Source: Chitinophagaceae bacterium
GTDB lineage: Bacteria; Bacteroidota; Bacteroidia; Chitinophagales; Chitinophagaceae
DNA: 64,000 bases
Direction of reading: 5' to 3'
Assembly: GCA_023957125.1 (NCBI GenBank)
Contig: JAMLHL010000016.1
Location: 46,403 to 110,402, forward strand
The translations under genes were made by a program, and so were the position numbers. Shown here piece after piece: positions 46,804 to 56,157 of the stretch; position 1 is the first letter of the stretch, and each line of letters opens with the position of its first letter. A model generated the notes under the pieces. It ran no database searches, had not been told where the DNA came from, and saw nothing but the letters and a program-made list of their open reading frames with translations.

Positions 46804-47571
46804 TTACCTCCCCATCCAGCCGCCATCCACGGTTAATATTTCGCCATGCACATAATCCGATGCGGGAGCGCTGAGAAAAACCACCGGGCCGCAAAAATCA
46901 TCCGGTTCGCCCCATCGTCCGGCGGGGATGCGGTCGAGAATAGCTTTATTTCTTTGCTCATCGTCTCGCAACGCTTCGGTATTTTGGGTGGCGATATATC
47001 CCGGGGCGATGCCGTTTACATTCACGCCTTTTGAAGCCCACTCATTGGCCAACGCCTTAACCAGTCCGGCCACGGCGCTTTTGCTGGCCGTATAACCCGG
47101 CACATTGATACCTCCCTGGAAAGAAAGCAGGGAGCAGGTGAAAATGATCTTCCCGTACCGGCGTTCCAGCATTTTTTTTCCAAACTCACGGGCAAGAATA
47201 AACGATGAATCGAGATTAATGGCCAGTACTTTGTCCCATGCGCCATCCGGATGCTCCGCCGCGGGTGTACGCAGGATAATACCCGCATTGTTGATCAAAA
47301 TGTCTATCTGCGGATGGACTTCATTTACCTCTTCAATAAACCGGTATAGAGATTCCCTGTTGCCCAGGTCAACCGAATAAGAAGCAAACCGTTTGCCCAC
47401 ATTTTTCACCGCTGCTTCGGCTGCGCTTCCCGGCTCAAGCGTGCCGGAGGCGCCAATGATGTCTGCACCTGCTTCCGCAAGCGCAATAGCCATGGCTTCT
47501 CCTATACCCCGGGAACACCCGGTAACCAAAGCTGTCTTTCCTGAAAGATCGAAGCGTTTATTGATTGTCAT
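46804..47571 (-). CDS. kduD: 2-dehydro-3-deoxy-D-gluconate 5-dehydrogenase (KduD-type SDR)
   Basis: Short-chain dehydrogenase of 255 residues that reduces 2,5-diketo-3-deoxygluconate to KDG in the cytoplasm, using NAD(P)H. The nucleotide motif is TGCSRGIG (residues 18-25), then NNAG, the catalytic Ser near 147, Tyr160 and Lys164 (GYTASK), and the end VDGGWMGR typical of KduD. The order kduD-lyase-GH88-kduI in one operon strengthens the assignment over other SDR oxidoreductases. Confidence 0.92.
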   Translation of the reverse strand: MTINKRFDLSGKTALVTGCSRGIGEAMAIALAEAGADIIGASGTLEPGSAAEAAVKNVGKRFASYSVDLGNRESLYRFIEEVNEVHPQIDILINNAGIILRTPAAEHPDGAWDKVLAINLDSSFILAREFGKKMLERRYGKIIFTCSLLSFQGGINVPGYTASKSAVAGLVKALANEWASKGVNVNGIAPGYIATQNTEALRDDEQRNKAILDRIPAGRWGEPDDFCGPVVFLSAPASDYVHGEILTVDGGWMGR

Positions 47572-47642
47572 AATAAATGAATGTTGTGTTATATAACCGC
47601 CGGTGCCGAATGTTTCCGGTCATTCGTGCATTTGTCGCGAAT

Positions 47643-48878
47643 TTAATGGATATTCAGCGGCGTTTTCAGGTTCTCACTGAACACTTTCAAATAATCAACC
47701 CAGGCTTTTTCGTCCGGGAAATAACCACTCCGGTTCCAGGCGCCGCCCTGGTAATAAACAAAGGGCTCGCCTGATTTTAGCCTGGCTATGGCCAGCAAAT
47801 GATCCATTTTATTTTCAAAAGATACGGTTTCATGTTCGGGAACGATCACCCCTACTCCTACTTTCCCGTTGTCCACTTTCCCGTCTGCCTGATCCCAATA
47901 GCTTACCAACCGGTTTTCCCGGTCTATAACCGGGTGACCGTCGTCCTTATGTTTGGTAACGCCGGTGGCTACCGTCAGTACGGATCCTTCAAACTGATAG
48001 ACGTCGGTTATCTTATTCAAATTAGATCCGGCATCTAATGAAATCGTTTTCATTTGCTGCACCATTTTTCCGTCCACCATCCAGGGTTGGTATATTAATT
48101 GAAAGCTAAAACGCAGCGGCCCCTGATCCAGGATTTTATACGACGAATAATTGGCAGAGAATACCAGTCCCTTATCCGTTAGCGGCGCCGAATTGCCGGC
48201 ACCGAGAGTGAAGCCCACACTGTAAGCATCCAGGCCTTCGCCATGATCCCTATGATAATCATCTGTCTTATACCATTTATTAATGACCAGGGATGAAGTT
48301 TTTTTTAGCCACAGATCTATCCCCTTGGCATTGTCCGGGCGGGCGTCCAAAGCGGCGCCGTACATCCGGAAAGCAATCCGGTCATTTTCCCAGGCAAAAT
48401 CATCGTACCGTTCGGGTACCTGCCGGCCATAAGTTCTTGGGGTATAGGAAGCCGGAGTTCCCTTCTCAATTAAAAAACGCCGGCTCGCATTTGCCGGTAT
48501 ATCGGTTTGAAAAATCAAAAACTGAGGGGTTGCTTTTCCGTTATAGATCACCTGAGAGGGAGTTTCGGCCTGCGTATCCGCCAAGCGGACGATCACCTGA
48601 TCCGGCGTTATATTTTTTAGTTTTTTTTGAATAGCCGTCCAGTTTATTTCCACCGTTTGCGCGAAGCGGGCATGCGGAGACTTATTGGTTACGGTGAGGG
48701 GGAAAGTTTTGGGATTATTATTTGCGAAAGACCGCTCATAACCGCGATGGGTATTCATTGCCGGAGGTTCCGCAAAAGTCATGCTCCCATTCAAACAAAA
48801 AATCTGAAAAACGATCCATAGTATGCGCCTATTCCAGCTTAAGGATGGAACCAGGGAATTGACGATCTTATATTTCAT
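47643..48878 (-). CDS. DUF4861 family secreted protein
   Basis: 411-residue protein with signal ILWIVFQIFCLNGSMTFA. The body has FPLTVTNKSPHARFAQTVEI, YDDFAWENDRIAFRMYGAAL and KGIDLWLKKTSSLVINKWYK, which are typical of DUF4861, a beta-sandwich family found in pectin, ulvan and other uronate loci. Its exact activity is not known to me; proposals in the family are enzymes or auxiliary proteins acting on uronate oligosaccharides. It is the first gene of the minus operon and faces the LacI-type operator. Confidence 0.88.
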   Translation of the reverse strand: MKYKIVNSLVPSLSWNRRILWIVFQIFCLNGSMTFAEPPAMNTHRGYERSFANNNPKTFPLTVTNKSPHARFAQTVEINWTAIQKKLKNITPDQVIVRLADTQAETPSQVIYNGKATPQFLIFQTDIPANASRRFLIEKGTPASYTPRTYGRQVPERYDDFAWENDRIAFRMYGAALDARPDNAKGIDLWLKKTSSLVINKWYKTDDYHRDHGEGLDAYSVGFTLGAGNSAPLTDKGLVFSANYSSYKILDQGPLRFSFQLIYQPWMVDGKMVQQMKTISLDAGSNLNKITDVYQFEGSVLTVATGVTKHKDDGHPVIDRENRLVSYWDQADGKVDNGKVGVGVIVPEHETVSFENKMDHLLAIARLKSGEPFVYYQGGAWNRSGYFPDEKAWVDYLKVFSENLKTPLNIH

Positions 48879-49303
48879 GCAACGATAAAATTAAACAGGG
48901 TGAATCAATATATGGCATATCGCAGCTAAAAAAAATTAATTTTTTTGCAAATTATGAAAACGATTTCATTTTATTTCTATATTTTTGATTTTTATTATTT
49001 GTAAACCACGAAACAATTGCTTATGCTTCTATCCTCAAACACAATACCACACAGGGATCGGTATATTATTTTGGTATCCATAGGTCGGACAGCGATTTTT
49101 CACTTTCTGAGTTTGATTATGAAACCGGTACCAATTATGGTTCTTAAACAGCAGAAATACCGGCCATTTTTTTTAAAAATATCTTTATTGGTGACCCGAC
49201 ACTTTCCCATTTAAAAAACGACGGGGGACTCACAAATCCTGCCCGATCAATCAATCGTTTGTCTGAAAACAAAAACTGTTTATAAATCGAAAAATTCATC
49301 ACT
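48879..49303. other. Divergent control region of the uronate locus
   Basis: This 425-bp region separates the minus operon (DUF4861-kduD-PL-GH88-kduI-transporter) from the plus SusC/SusD/LacI operon. It holds a LacI-type palindrome at 48954-48969 and a long A/T mirror AAAAAAATTAATTTTTTT at 48929-48946. The rest is AT-rich and has no coding signal, so promoters for both operons should lie here. Confidence 0.7.
48954..48969. promoter_or_regulatory. Candidate LacI-family operator
   Basis: The 16-mer ATGAAAACGATTTCAT is a near-perfect inverted repeat (14 of 16 positions) around a central CG, the hallmark of LacI-family operators. It lies 76 bases before the DUF4861 start and in the only shared promoter region of both divergent operons; the LacI gene itself is part of the plus operon. 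The predicted regulator is the protein at 54351-55388. No experimental support. Confidence 0.65.
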
Positions 49304-52300
49304 ATGCTCATTGAAAAAACAACACATGCTATCCGATCAATCAGGTATTGGGCGCTGATTATCGTTGCATTTTTATCCCCATTTTTAGGTTCAGCCCAGA
49401 CGAAAACCATAACAGGTACGGTGATAGACGAACAGGGAAGCCCTGTAGCCAATGCTTCGGTAATGGTAAAAGGCGCCTCAACCGGAACAAAAACCGATGA
49501 ATCAGGAAACTTTTCCATTCAGGCAACCAGCAAAGGAGTTTTGGTGGTTTCTTTTATCGGTTATGAAAGCGCCGAACAAACTGTAGGTAATGAAACAAAT
49601 CTTACTATAGTTCTAAAATCCACGGTCAGCACACTTGAAGATGTGGTAGTGGTCGGTTACGGAACCCGTACCCGGCACGATGTCGGCGGAGCGATATTAT
49701 CCGTGGATCAGAAACTTCTGAAAGACCGTCCGGTAACCAATACCTTGTCTGCCCTCCAGGGCACCACACCCGGGCTGGTGATCACCCGCACCAACGGACA
49801 GCCCGGACGTGAAGGCATCAGCGCCCGCATCCGGGGGATCACTTCTTTGGGAGCCGGCAACTCGCCCCTCGTTATTATAGACGGCGTTGAAGGAGATATC
49901 AATTCCTTAAATCCGAACGACATTCAAACCATATCGGTTTTGGAAGACGCGGCATCTGCATCCATCTATGGCGCTAAAGCCGGGGGTGGGGTAATACTGG
50001 TAACAACCAAGGGCGGCCGCATCAATCAAAAGACCTCGTTTGATATCACTTCTATGTACACCTGGCGCACGCCCTATGCACGTCCGGAGTTGATCAGCTC
50101 AAGGCGACAGGCAGAACTGCAGAACGCGGGCAGAGAATTTGCCAACCAGAATAAAGACTTTACCGAGGAACAACTGGAATGGCTCGACGATCCCAATGTT
50201 AACGAAGTTTGGAACACGAATAGTAATGCATGGGATTATTATTATAATTACAACCTCGAAGATGTTTTAATGCGCAAGCAAAGCCCGCAGCGGAATATCA
50301 ACCTTTCGGCCAGCGGCGGCGGAGATAAGTCGGCCTTCTTGTTTTCTATGGGGTATATGGATCAGGGAGGAGTATTCAAATTCGGACCAGACGACTACAG
50401 CAGGTTTAATGCCCGCGTGAACTACAATACAAAGCTGTCTAAGATTTTCAGTTTCGACAGCCGGCTGTCCTTTGCAAAGGAAGTGATTGACGCCCCGCCG
50501 GTAGGAGTAACCGGGCAAGGCTTGATGTATAATGTATATTCCATCCGTGCAGCGCGTAATCCTATTTTCACACCCGGCACCAATGAAACCATGTATGCCT
50601 TTATAGGCACGCTCTCGAATGCTTACCCCATTCTGAAAGACGGCGGCTACGATAAGGAAAACAAGTACAACATGAACGGAGTATTCAGCCTGTCGGCAAA
50701 ACAGATTGCAAAGGGGCTGGACCTGAAAGCCGTTTATAGTCCGGGAATGGTTTTATCCGAGCGTACTATTTTCAACAGAACCGTACCTCGTTTTACCATA
50801 GACCAAAACATGAATCCTGTTCCCGGTACGCCGCTTAATCAGACCAATTCTCTGAACAAAACAAGACCCTTTACCATCAACCAGAACTTCTTCGCTACCG
50901 CAGACTACGACTATAAAACAGGAGAACACAGTTTTCATCTATTGGGCGGGTATGAGTTCAAATCCTATAAATATGATTGGGTGCAATCCATTCAGCGGGC
51001 ATTACTTTTAAATGATTTTGCCACTTTAAATTATACCACTTTACCCAATGCAGATGTTACCAATGTGGGGGATAATATTCAGGTGAATACCTGGGTTTCC
51101 TATTTCGGAAGACTATCCTATAACTACGCCAGCAGGTATTATTTTGAGGGTACGCTTCGCCAGGATGGTAGTTCCCGTTTGGCGCCGGGACACAAATTTC
51201 AGACGTTTTATGCGGGTAGTGTATTCTGGCGCTTGTCGCAGGAAAACTGGTTTCAGAATGCCTTACCCTGGGTTAATGAGTTTAAAGTGTCGCTATCGTA
51301 CGGTACAGCCGGCGGAGCGCAAACCCAGGATCCAAATCTGAACAACTATGATTTCCAAAGTCCGCTGGCAAGAGGATATTATCCTTTCAACGATGCGCGA
51401 ACCGCATATTTTTATCAGAACAGCCTTCCCGCAGACAGCAAAGCCTGGGAAATTATTTCAACCGCCAATCTCGGATTTGATTTAGAGCTGCTCGACAGAA
51501 GATTGCGCATGCACTATGATTATTTCATCAAAAAGAACAACAATGTGTTTGTGGGGCAACAACTTCCGGCGCTTTTGGGTGTAACGCCCAATCAGGCTAA
51601 TCTGGCTGCCGTTGAGGTAAAAGGTTGGGGTGTTGCGGTTAACTGGAACGACCGTTTCAAAAACGGTGGCTATTTCGTATCCGCCAACCTCAGCGACGAT
51701 AAAAACAAAGTGGTGAAATACGATGGTTCGGTTTCTTATAATATCGGCATCAATGCCTCAATTCCGGGGCTGTCCACCAATTCTATTTTCGGCTACCAGG
51801 CAGATGGATATTTTGATACGCCGGAAGAACTCCAGGGAGTGCCCGTAAGAACGCCGGCCACGGGAGTGGGCGATATTAAATTAGTGGACATTAATAAGGA
51901 TGGATCCATTAACCAGGGCATTAATACGGCAGGCGATCATGGCGACCTGGTTTACCTGGGCAACACCAATTCACGCTATGTATTCGGGTTTAATGCCGGG
52001 GCAAACTGGAAGGGCTTCGATATCTCCTTCCTGTTCAATGGCGTTGGAAAAAGAAGCCTCTTGCTGGAACCTTATGCCACCATTGCTTTTTATGACGGAT
52101 GGAGATTGCCCTGGGCTATCCACCAGGATTACTGGACCCCCGACAATCCCAATGCTAAATTTCCCGCCATTCGTTTGAGCGACCGGGTAAACGATGTGGT
52201 TTCTTCCCATTGGGTACAGGATGCCAGCTATATCCGGCTGAAGAATCTGCAGATCGGATATACCCTTTCAAAAAACATCCATAAAGTGAACGCGTTAGGC

Positions 52301-52447
52301 GATATCCGTATATATTTTTCCGGACAGGATCTCTGGGAGAAAACCGGGATGTGGTTTAATTATTTCGACCCTGAAAACACCGACAAGGTAACTTTTGGTT
52401 ATCCGCTCTGGCGTAGCTACGCATTAGGATTGAATATAAATCTTTAA
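49304..52447 (+). CDS. SusC/RagA-type TonB-dependent receptor (uronate locus)
   Basis: 1047-residue outer-membrane receptor without STN domain. Signal segment (WALIIVAFLSPFLGSAQ), regulatory domain TITGTVIDEQGSPVANASVM, hallmark VVVVGYGTRTRHDVGG, plug words SALQGTTPGLVITRTNGQPG and IIDGVEGDINSLNPNDIQTI, and a C-terminal barrel strand RSYALGLNINL. Lack of STN means it is not coupled to sigma/FecR and fits with control by the LacI regulator. It is 44 bp upstream of its SusD. Confidence 0.95.
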   Translation: MLIEKTTHAIRSIRYWALIIVAFLSPFLGSAQTKTITGTVIDEQGSPVANASVMVKGASTGTKTDESGNFSIQATSKGVLVVSFIGYESAEQTVGNETNLTIVLKSTVSTLEDVVVVGYGTRTRHDVGGAILSVDQKLLKDRPVTNTLSALQGTTPGLVITRTNGQPGREGISARIRGITSLGAGNSPLVIIDGVEGDINSLNPNDIQTISVLEDAASASIYGAKAGGGVILVTTKGGRINQKTSFDITSMYTWRTPYARPELISSRRQAELQNAGREFANQNKDFTEEQLEWLDDPNVNEVWNTNSNAWDYYYNYNLEDVLMRKQSPQRNINLSASGGGDKSAFLFSMGYMDQGGVFKFGPDDYSRFNARVNYNTKLSKIFSFDSRLSFAKEVIDAPPVGVTGQGLMYNVYSIRAARNPIFTPGTNETMYAFIGTLSNAYPILKDGGYDKENKYNMNGVFSLSAKQIAKGLDLKAVYSPGMVLSERTIFNRTVPRFTIDQNMNPVPGTPLNQTNSLNKTRPFTINQNFFATADYDYKTGEHSFHLLGGYEFKSYKYDWVQSIQRALLLNDFATLNYTTLPNADVTNVGDNIQVNTWVSYFGRLSYNYASRYYFEGTLRQDGSSRLAPGHKFQTFYAGSVFWRLSQENWFQNALPWVNEFKVSLSYGTAGGAQTQDPNLNNYDFQSPLARGYYPFNDARTAYFYQNSLPADSKAWEIISTANLGFDLELLDRRLRMHYDYFIKKNNNVFVGQQLPALLGVTPNQANLAAVEVKGWGVAVNWNDRFKNGGYFVSANLSDDKNKVVKYDGSVSYNIGINASIPGLSTNSIFGYQADGYFDTPEELQGVPVRTPATGVGDIKLVDINKDGSINQGINTAGDHGDLVYLGNTNSRYVFGFNAGANWKGFDISFLFNGVGKRSLLLEPYATIAFYDGWRLPWAIHQDYWTPDNPNAKFPAIRLSDRVNDVVSSHWVQDASYIRLKNLQIGYTLSKNIHKVNALGDIRIYFSGQDLWEKTGMWFNYFDPENTDKVTFGYPLWRSYALGLNINL

Positions 52448-52491
52448 GTTTCGCGTGAAAAATATTTGTAAAACGATTAACACAGTGAAAA

Positions 52492-54231
52492 ATGAAAGTG
52501 CACATAAATAAAAATAATCTGTTCGTCATAACTGCTCTTTTTGGAACAGTTGCCTTATCAGGCGGATGTACTAAAGAACTGGAGCAGAATACAAAAACAG
52601 TGATCACAGATCCGGTTTTCTGGAAAACGGAAAGCGATCTGATCGGAGGTACCAATTATTTATATACCAGTTTGCCTGCGTTTGATACGCCCCTGGAAGA
52701 TCTCAACAGCGATTTCTCCGTGGACGTTTTCGGGGCTTCTTTAAATACAGTTAGTGACGGTTCCCGGGTTGTTCCTTCCAGCGATGCACAATGGAATAAT
52801 GCGTATGCCTTTATCAGGGCCGCCAATAACGTTATGGAAAAATCCGCAGGCATAGCCGACGGGCCGATGAAGACCTATTGCATAGCCCAGGCCAGGTTTT
52901 TCCGGGCGCTGGCTTATTATCGTCTGGTACGGGCTTATGGCGACGTTCCCTACATCGGGCGAACCATCACCGGTCGTGACGACGAAGCCATCTATACGCC
53001 AAGAACCGACCGCAGGGCTGTGATAGATTCCATCTACGCCGATCTGGATTTTGCCGCAGCTAATTGCCCTCAGGCCGATGAATTGCCCGGCAGCACTTCC
53101 TCCGCGGGATCTGCAGGCAGGGAATATGGCCGCATAACCCGTAGCGCCGCGTTGTCGCTGAAATCAAGAGTGGCATTGAATGAAGGAAGCTGGCAAAAAT
53201 TCCACGGCGAACCGGAACTTAAGGGAGAAAAAGACCCGGCAAAACATTTTACCATAGCAAGGGATGCAGCACTAACCGTAATGAATGAGGGTAAACACAG
53301 TCTGTACACTGCAAGCGGTGAATTAAGTTTCCAAAATCTTTTCAGGTATCCGGGAGAAACTTACGCCAATAATAAAGAAAACATCCTGGCCCGCTTGTAT
53401 GGACAAAGCTTAACAAATATTGTATCGAACAATGGCGGTTATATGCGTCCTTATTTAACAGACGGACGGAATGCCGCAACCCGCGCTTTTGTGTTAACCG
53501 CTCTTTATTCAGACGGTCTGCCGGCAGGAAAATCTGCCCTGGACTCCAATGGAATTGAAACCGGTCTGCTCACGGATTACCAGAACCGGGATCCCAGACT
53601 GGTACAGACCCTGTTTAAAGTAGGAGATCCCTATGCTTCTATTTCAGGATCCAGCCCTGTTTACGGCAACACTTATTATTATCATCAACAGAAGTATTGG
53701 ACCGGGCAGGCGGACTTTTTAAACAGTCCCAACCTGTTCCTGGATTTCATAGCAATACGTTATGGAGAAGTACTGCTTAATTACGCGGAAGCCGTTTACG
53801 AATTAAATAATAGTATATCCGACGATGATCTTGACAAATCCATTAACCTGCTGCGAAAGAGAGCAACCAATAACGATAATGCCAAGTTGCCTTTGCTCAC
53901 CAATGCCTTCGTATCCGGTAATGGTTTAAATATGCAGGAAGAAATCAGGAGAGAACGTTCCGTTGAACTGGCTTATGAAGGTTTCCGTTATTGGGACCTG
54001 ATCAGATGGAAAACCGCAGAAACGGAATTGCCCAAACCATTGGTTGAACGTAAATATTTTAGCACGCTGGATTATGGCGGGAGTACCGCACCCACCATGC
54101 TAAACGGCTATGTTCTGATGCAAGCCGCCGAGAAAAGAAAGTTTGATCCGCAAAAGGACTATTTGTGGCCATTGCCCTCAGCACAAATAGGGCTGAGTAA
54201 TAATACGTTAACCCAAAATCCTAACTGGTAA
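52492..54231 (+). CDS. SusD/RagB-type surface glycan-binding lipoprotein (uronate locus)
   Basis: 579-residue lipoprotein with lipobox GTVALSGGC (Cys about 24). The N-terminal TKELEQNTKTVITDPVFWKT, tetratricopeptide-like helices, the family words IRYGEVLLNYAEAVYEL and IRRERSVELAYEGFRYWDLI, and the closing LWPLPSAQIGLSNNTLTQNP are all standard. It caps the SusC barrel and binds oligosaccharides. It is followed by an intrinsic terminator and the LacI gene. Confidence 0.95.
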   Translation: MKVHINKNNLFVITALFGTVALSGGCTKELEQNTKTVITDPVFWKTESDLIGGTNYLYTSLPAFDTPLEDLNSDFSVDVFGASLNTVSDGSRVVPSSDAQWNNAYAFIRAANNVMEKSAGIADGPMKTYCIAQARFFRALAYYRLVRAYGDVPYIGRTITGRDDEAIYTPRTDRRAVIDSIYADLDFAAANCPQADELPGSTSSAGSAGREYGRITRSAALSLKSRVALNEGSWQKFHGEPELKGEKDPAKHFTIARDAALTVMNEGKHSLYTASGELSFQNLFRYPGETYANNKENILARLYGQSLTNIVSNNGGYMRPYLTDGRNAATRAFVLTALYSDGLPAGKSALDSNGIETGLLTDYQNRDPRLVQTLFKVGDPYASISGSSPVYGNTYYYHQQKYWTGQADFLNSPNLFLDFIAIRYGEVLLNYAEAVYELNNSISDDDLDKSINLLRKRATNNDNAKLPLLTNAFVSGNGLNMQEEIRRERSVELAYEGFRYWDLIRWKTAETELPKPLVERKYFSTLDYGGSTAPTMLNGYVLMQAAEKRKFDPQKDYLWPLPSAQIGLSNNTLTQNPNW

Positions 54232-54250
54232 AAATAAACAGGTATAAAAA

Positions 54251-54276
54251 GGGGAGCCAAAAGTCTCCCCTTTTTT
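54251..54276 (+). terminator. Intrinsic terminator after SusD
   Basis: Stem GGGGAG (54251-54256) pairs with CTCCCC (54265-54270) over a short loop, flanked by A residues on the left and followed by six T. It would stop most transcription between SusD and the LacI regulator gene. Confidence 0.85.
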
Positions 54277-54350
54277 CTTCGCTAATTCCAATGTTCAAAA
54301 AAGGACAATATATTCGCCACTTATCCGAAAAGATTTTTTATTGTACCGCC

Positions 54351-55388
54351 ATGAAACCTCAGAATAAGCCTCTCAAACAAAAAAATTCCATACGTGAAAT
54401 TGCAGAAGCGCTGCAATTATCGCCGGCCACCATTTCAAGGGTATTAAATAATCATCCTTATGTACATGAAGATACCCGAAAAAAGGTGCAAAGGATGATA
54501 CAGGAAAAGGGATACCAACGAAATGTAATGGCATCCGGCCTGCGTACCAATAAAACCTATACTATCGGATTGATTGTACCGCGTATCTCCATGTTCTATC
54601 ACACCCGGGTAATCACCAGTATTCAAAATCAATTATACAAACAGGGTTACAACCTGATCATCAGTCAATCCAATGACCTGGTAGAGATGGAAAAAGAACT
54701 TACACGCACCCTCTATGCTTCAAGAGTGGACGGCGTAATCGTATCCTGCACCTTATTCACCAACCATTTTGATCATTTTGACATATTGACCCAGAACAAT
54801 ATCCCTGTAATTTTCTATGATCGTGTTCCTATGGAATCTTATCCGGCGTGTATTATAAAGGGAGATGATTTCAGAGGAGCCTATCTTGCTGCTTCTCATC
54901 TCCTGGAGTTAGGAGCCAAAAGAATAGCCTTTATTAACGGACCGTTGAGTTGTAATCTTTACGTAGATCGTTTTAAGGGTTTTGAAGCAGCCATGAAACA
55001 ATATGGAGTTCCGATTTTGAAAAAACATATATTTTATCACGAACTAACGGAAGAAAATGCCCGCAAATCACTTCATGAACTTTTTGCGCACCCGCCTTTC
55101 CCGGATGCTGTCTTTGCTGCAAACGATCTAACGGCAATTACCACCCTGCAGTTTGCAAGGGAAATCGGGATACAGGTTCCCCAAACATTACGTATTGTAG
55201 GATACTCCAATGATCCTCGCACCTCCATTACCACTCCTTCAATCACGACCGTAAACCAGTTCCCTGACGAAACAGGAAGAATCATTGTTCGCGAACTGCT
55301 CAAACTACTGAAAGCTCCTCAACCTATAGCAGCAGACCAAAAGCCGATTATTGCACCGGTTGAGCTTATACGAAGGATGTCCACCTGA
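54351..55388 (+). CDS. LacI-family transcriptional regulator
   Basis: About 345 residues from MKPQNKPLKQKNSIREIAEA at 54351; an upstream Met at 54291 adds 20 residues without homology to the family. The DNA-binding helix-turn-helix is SIREIAEALQLSPATISRVL with the hinge helix after NHPYVHEDTRKKVQRMIQEKG. The periplasmic-binding-like core begins TYTIGLIVPRISMFYHTRVI and holds FYDRVPMESYPACIIKGDDF, AFINGPLSCNLYVDRFKGFE and DAVFAANDLTAITTLQFARE. It most likely represses or activates the divergent uronate operons through the operator at 48954-48969, with a KDG-route intermediate as effector (inferred). Confidence 0.93.
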   Translation: MKPQNKPLKQKNSIREIAEALQLSPATISRVLNNHPYVHEDTRKKVQRMIQEKGYQRNVMASGLRTNKTYTIGLIVPRISMFYHTRVITSIQNQLYKQGYNLIISQSNDLVEMEKELTRTLYASRVDGVIVSCTLFTNHFDHFDILTQNNIPVIFYDRVPMESYPACIIKGDDFRGAYLAASHLLELGAKRIAFINGPLSCNLYVDRFKGFEAAMKQYGVPILKKHIFYHELTEENARKSLHELFAHPPFPDAVFAANDLTAITTLQFAREIGIQVPQTLRIVGYSNDPRTSITTPSITTVNQFPDETGRIIVRELLKLLKAPQPIAADQKPIIAPVELIRRMST

Positions 55389-55501
55389 TGTTCATGAGCG
55401 TCCGGTTATTGAAAACCTCTCCCACCCACGTGAATATCAGTTTGTCAACATGCATATGTCGGCATTAGCAAAGAGGAGTGGATTTCGCACACCACAGGAA
55501 A

Positions 55502-55861
55502 TTAATTCCCGGCGCCGGTGATCTGCAGGAAACCGGCTTTTTTCCTTTTGGAAACGTCTAAAACGATATTTCCCTCCAGCACTACCTGCCCCCCTTCTCC
55601 GCGAATATACTTTTCCGCATAATTCTTATTGATGATATAGGAATTGTGAATGCGGATGAATATACCGGCAGGTAAAATCTCCTCATAATCCTTCAGTGTC
55701 CGGCTTGAAAGATGTTTTTTCTTATCGCAGGTAAAAACATAGGTATAGTTCACGCTTGCCTCCATATAAACAATATCTATCAATTTGATAAATACCAGAC
55801 CTTCCAAAGATGAAATAGCAATTTGTTCAATTTCCTTTTTCCGCCGAATTACAGGCAGCAA
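55502..55861 (-). CDS. Stand-alone LytTR DNA-binding protein
   Basis: 119-residue protein consisting almost only of a LytTR domain: EGLVFIKLIDIVYMEASVNY, KKHLSSRTLKDYEEILPAGI, FIRIHNSYIINKNYAEKYIR, ending ILDVSKRKKAGFLQ-like words. In response regulators this domain follows a receiver domain; none is present, and the protein starts with a short basic stretch. It may be a truncated response regulator or a natural stand-alone regulator. It sits between LacI and the second SusC pair and may control that pair. Confidence 0.87.
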   Translation of the reverse strand: MLPVIRRKKEIEQIAISSLEGLVFIKLIDIVYMEASVNYTYVFTCDKKKHLSSRTLKDYEEILPAGIFIRIHNSYIINKNYAEKYIRGEGGQVVLEGNIVLDVSKRKKAGFLQITGAGN

Positions 55862-56157
55862 CGATCTTTATTTTCAGGACAGTGATTGAGGATCTTATTT
55901 TCTTATAATCAACATCAGGACTGACGGGCGAAGCCTTACCCGGAGTTTTCAAGACTATCAATGCCGGCTAATTTAATTTACTCGCGGAATCGCTGCTCAT
56001 TTTTTACAAAATCTTTTTTATTAGTTTTATCACTAAATTGCAACAACAATCTCGTTCAATTGAACATAAAATGATTTTGCAGCGTACGCTGAAAATACAG
56101 GCAACAGAAGTACAAACTAAAAAATAAAATATTTCATAATTAAAACCGGGTTAAAAT
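55862..56157. other. Region upstream of the second SusC/SusD pair
   Basis: No gene is recognised. A perfect 12-base palindrome GTTCAATTGAAC lies at 56054-56065, about 95 bases before the SusC start, in an AT-rich stretch; it could be a regulator site. Promoters for the divergent LytTR and SusC genes must be here. Confidence 0.45.
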
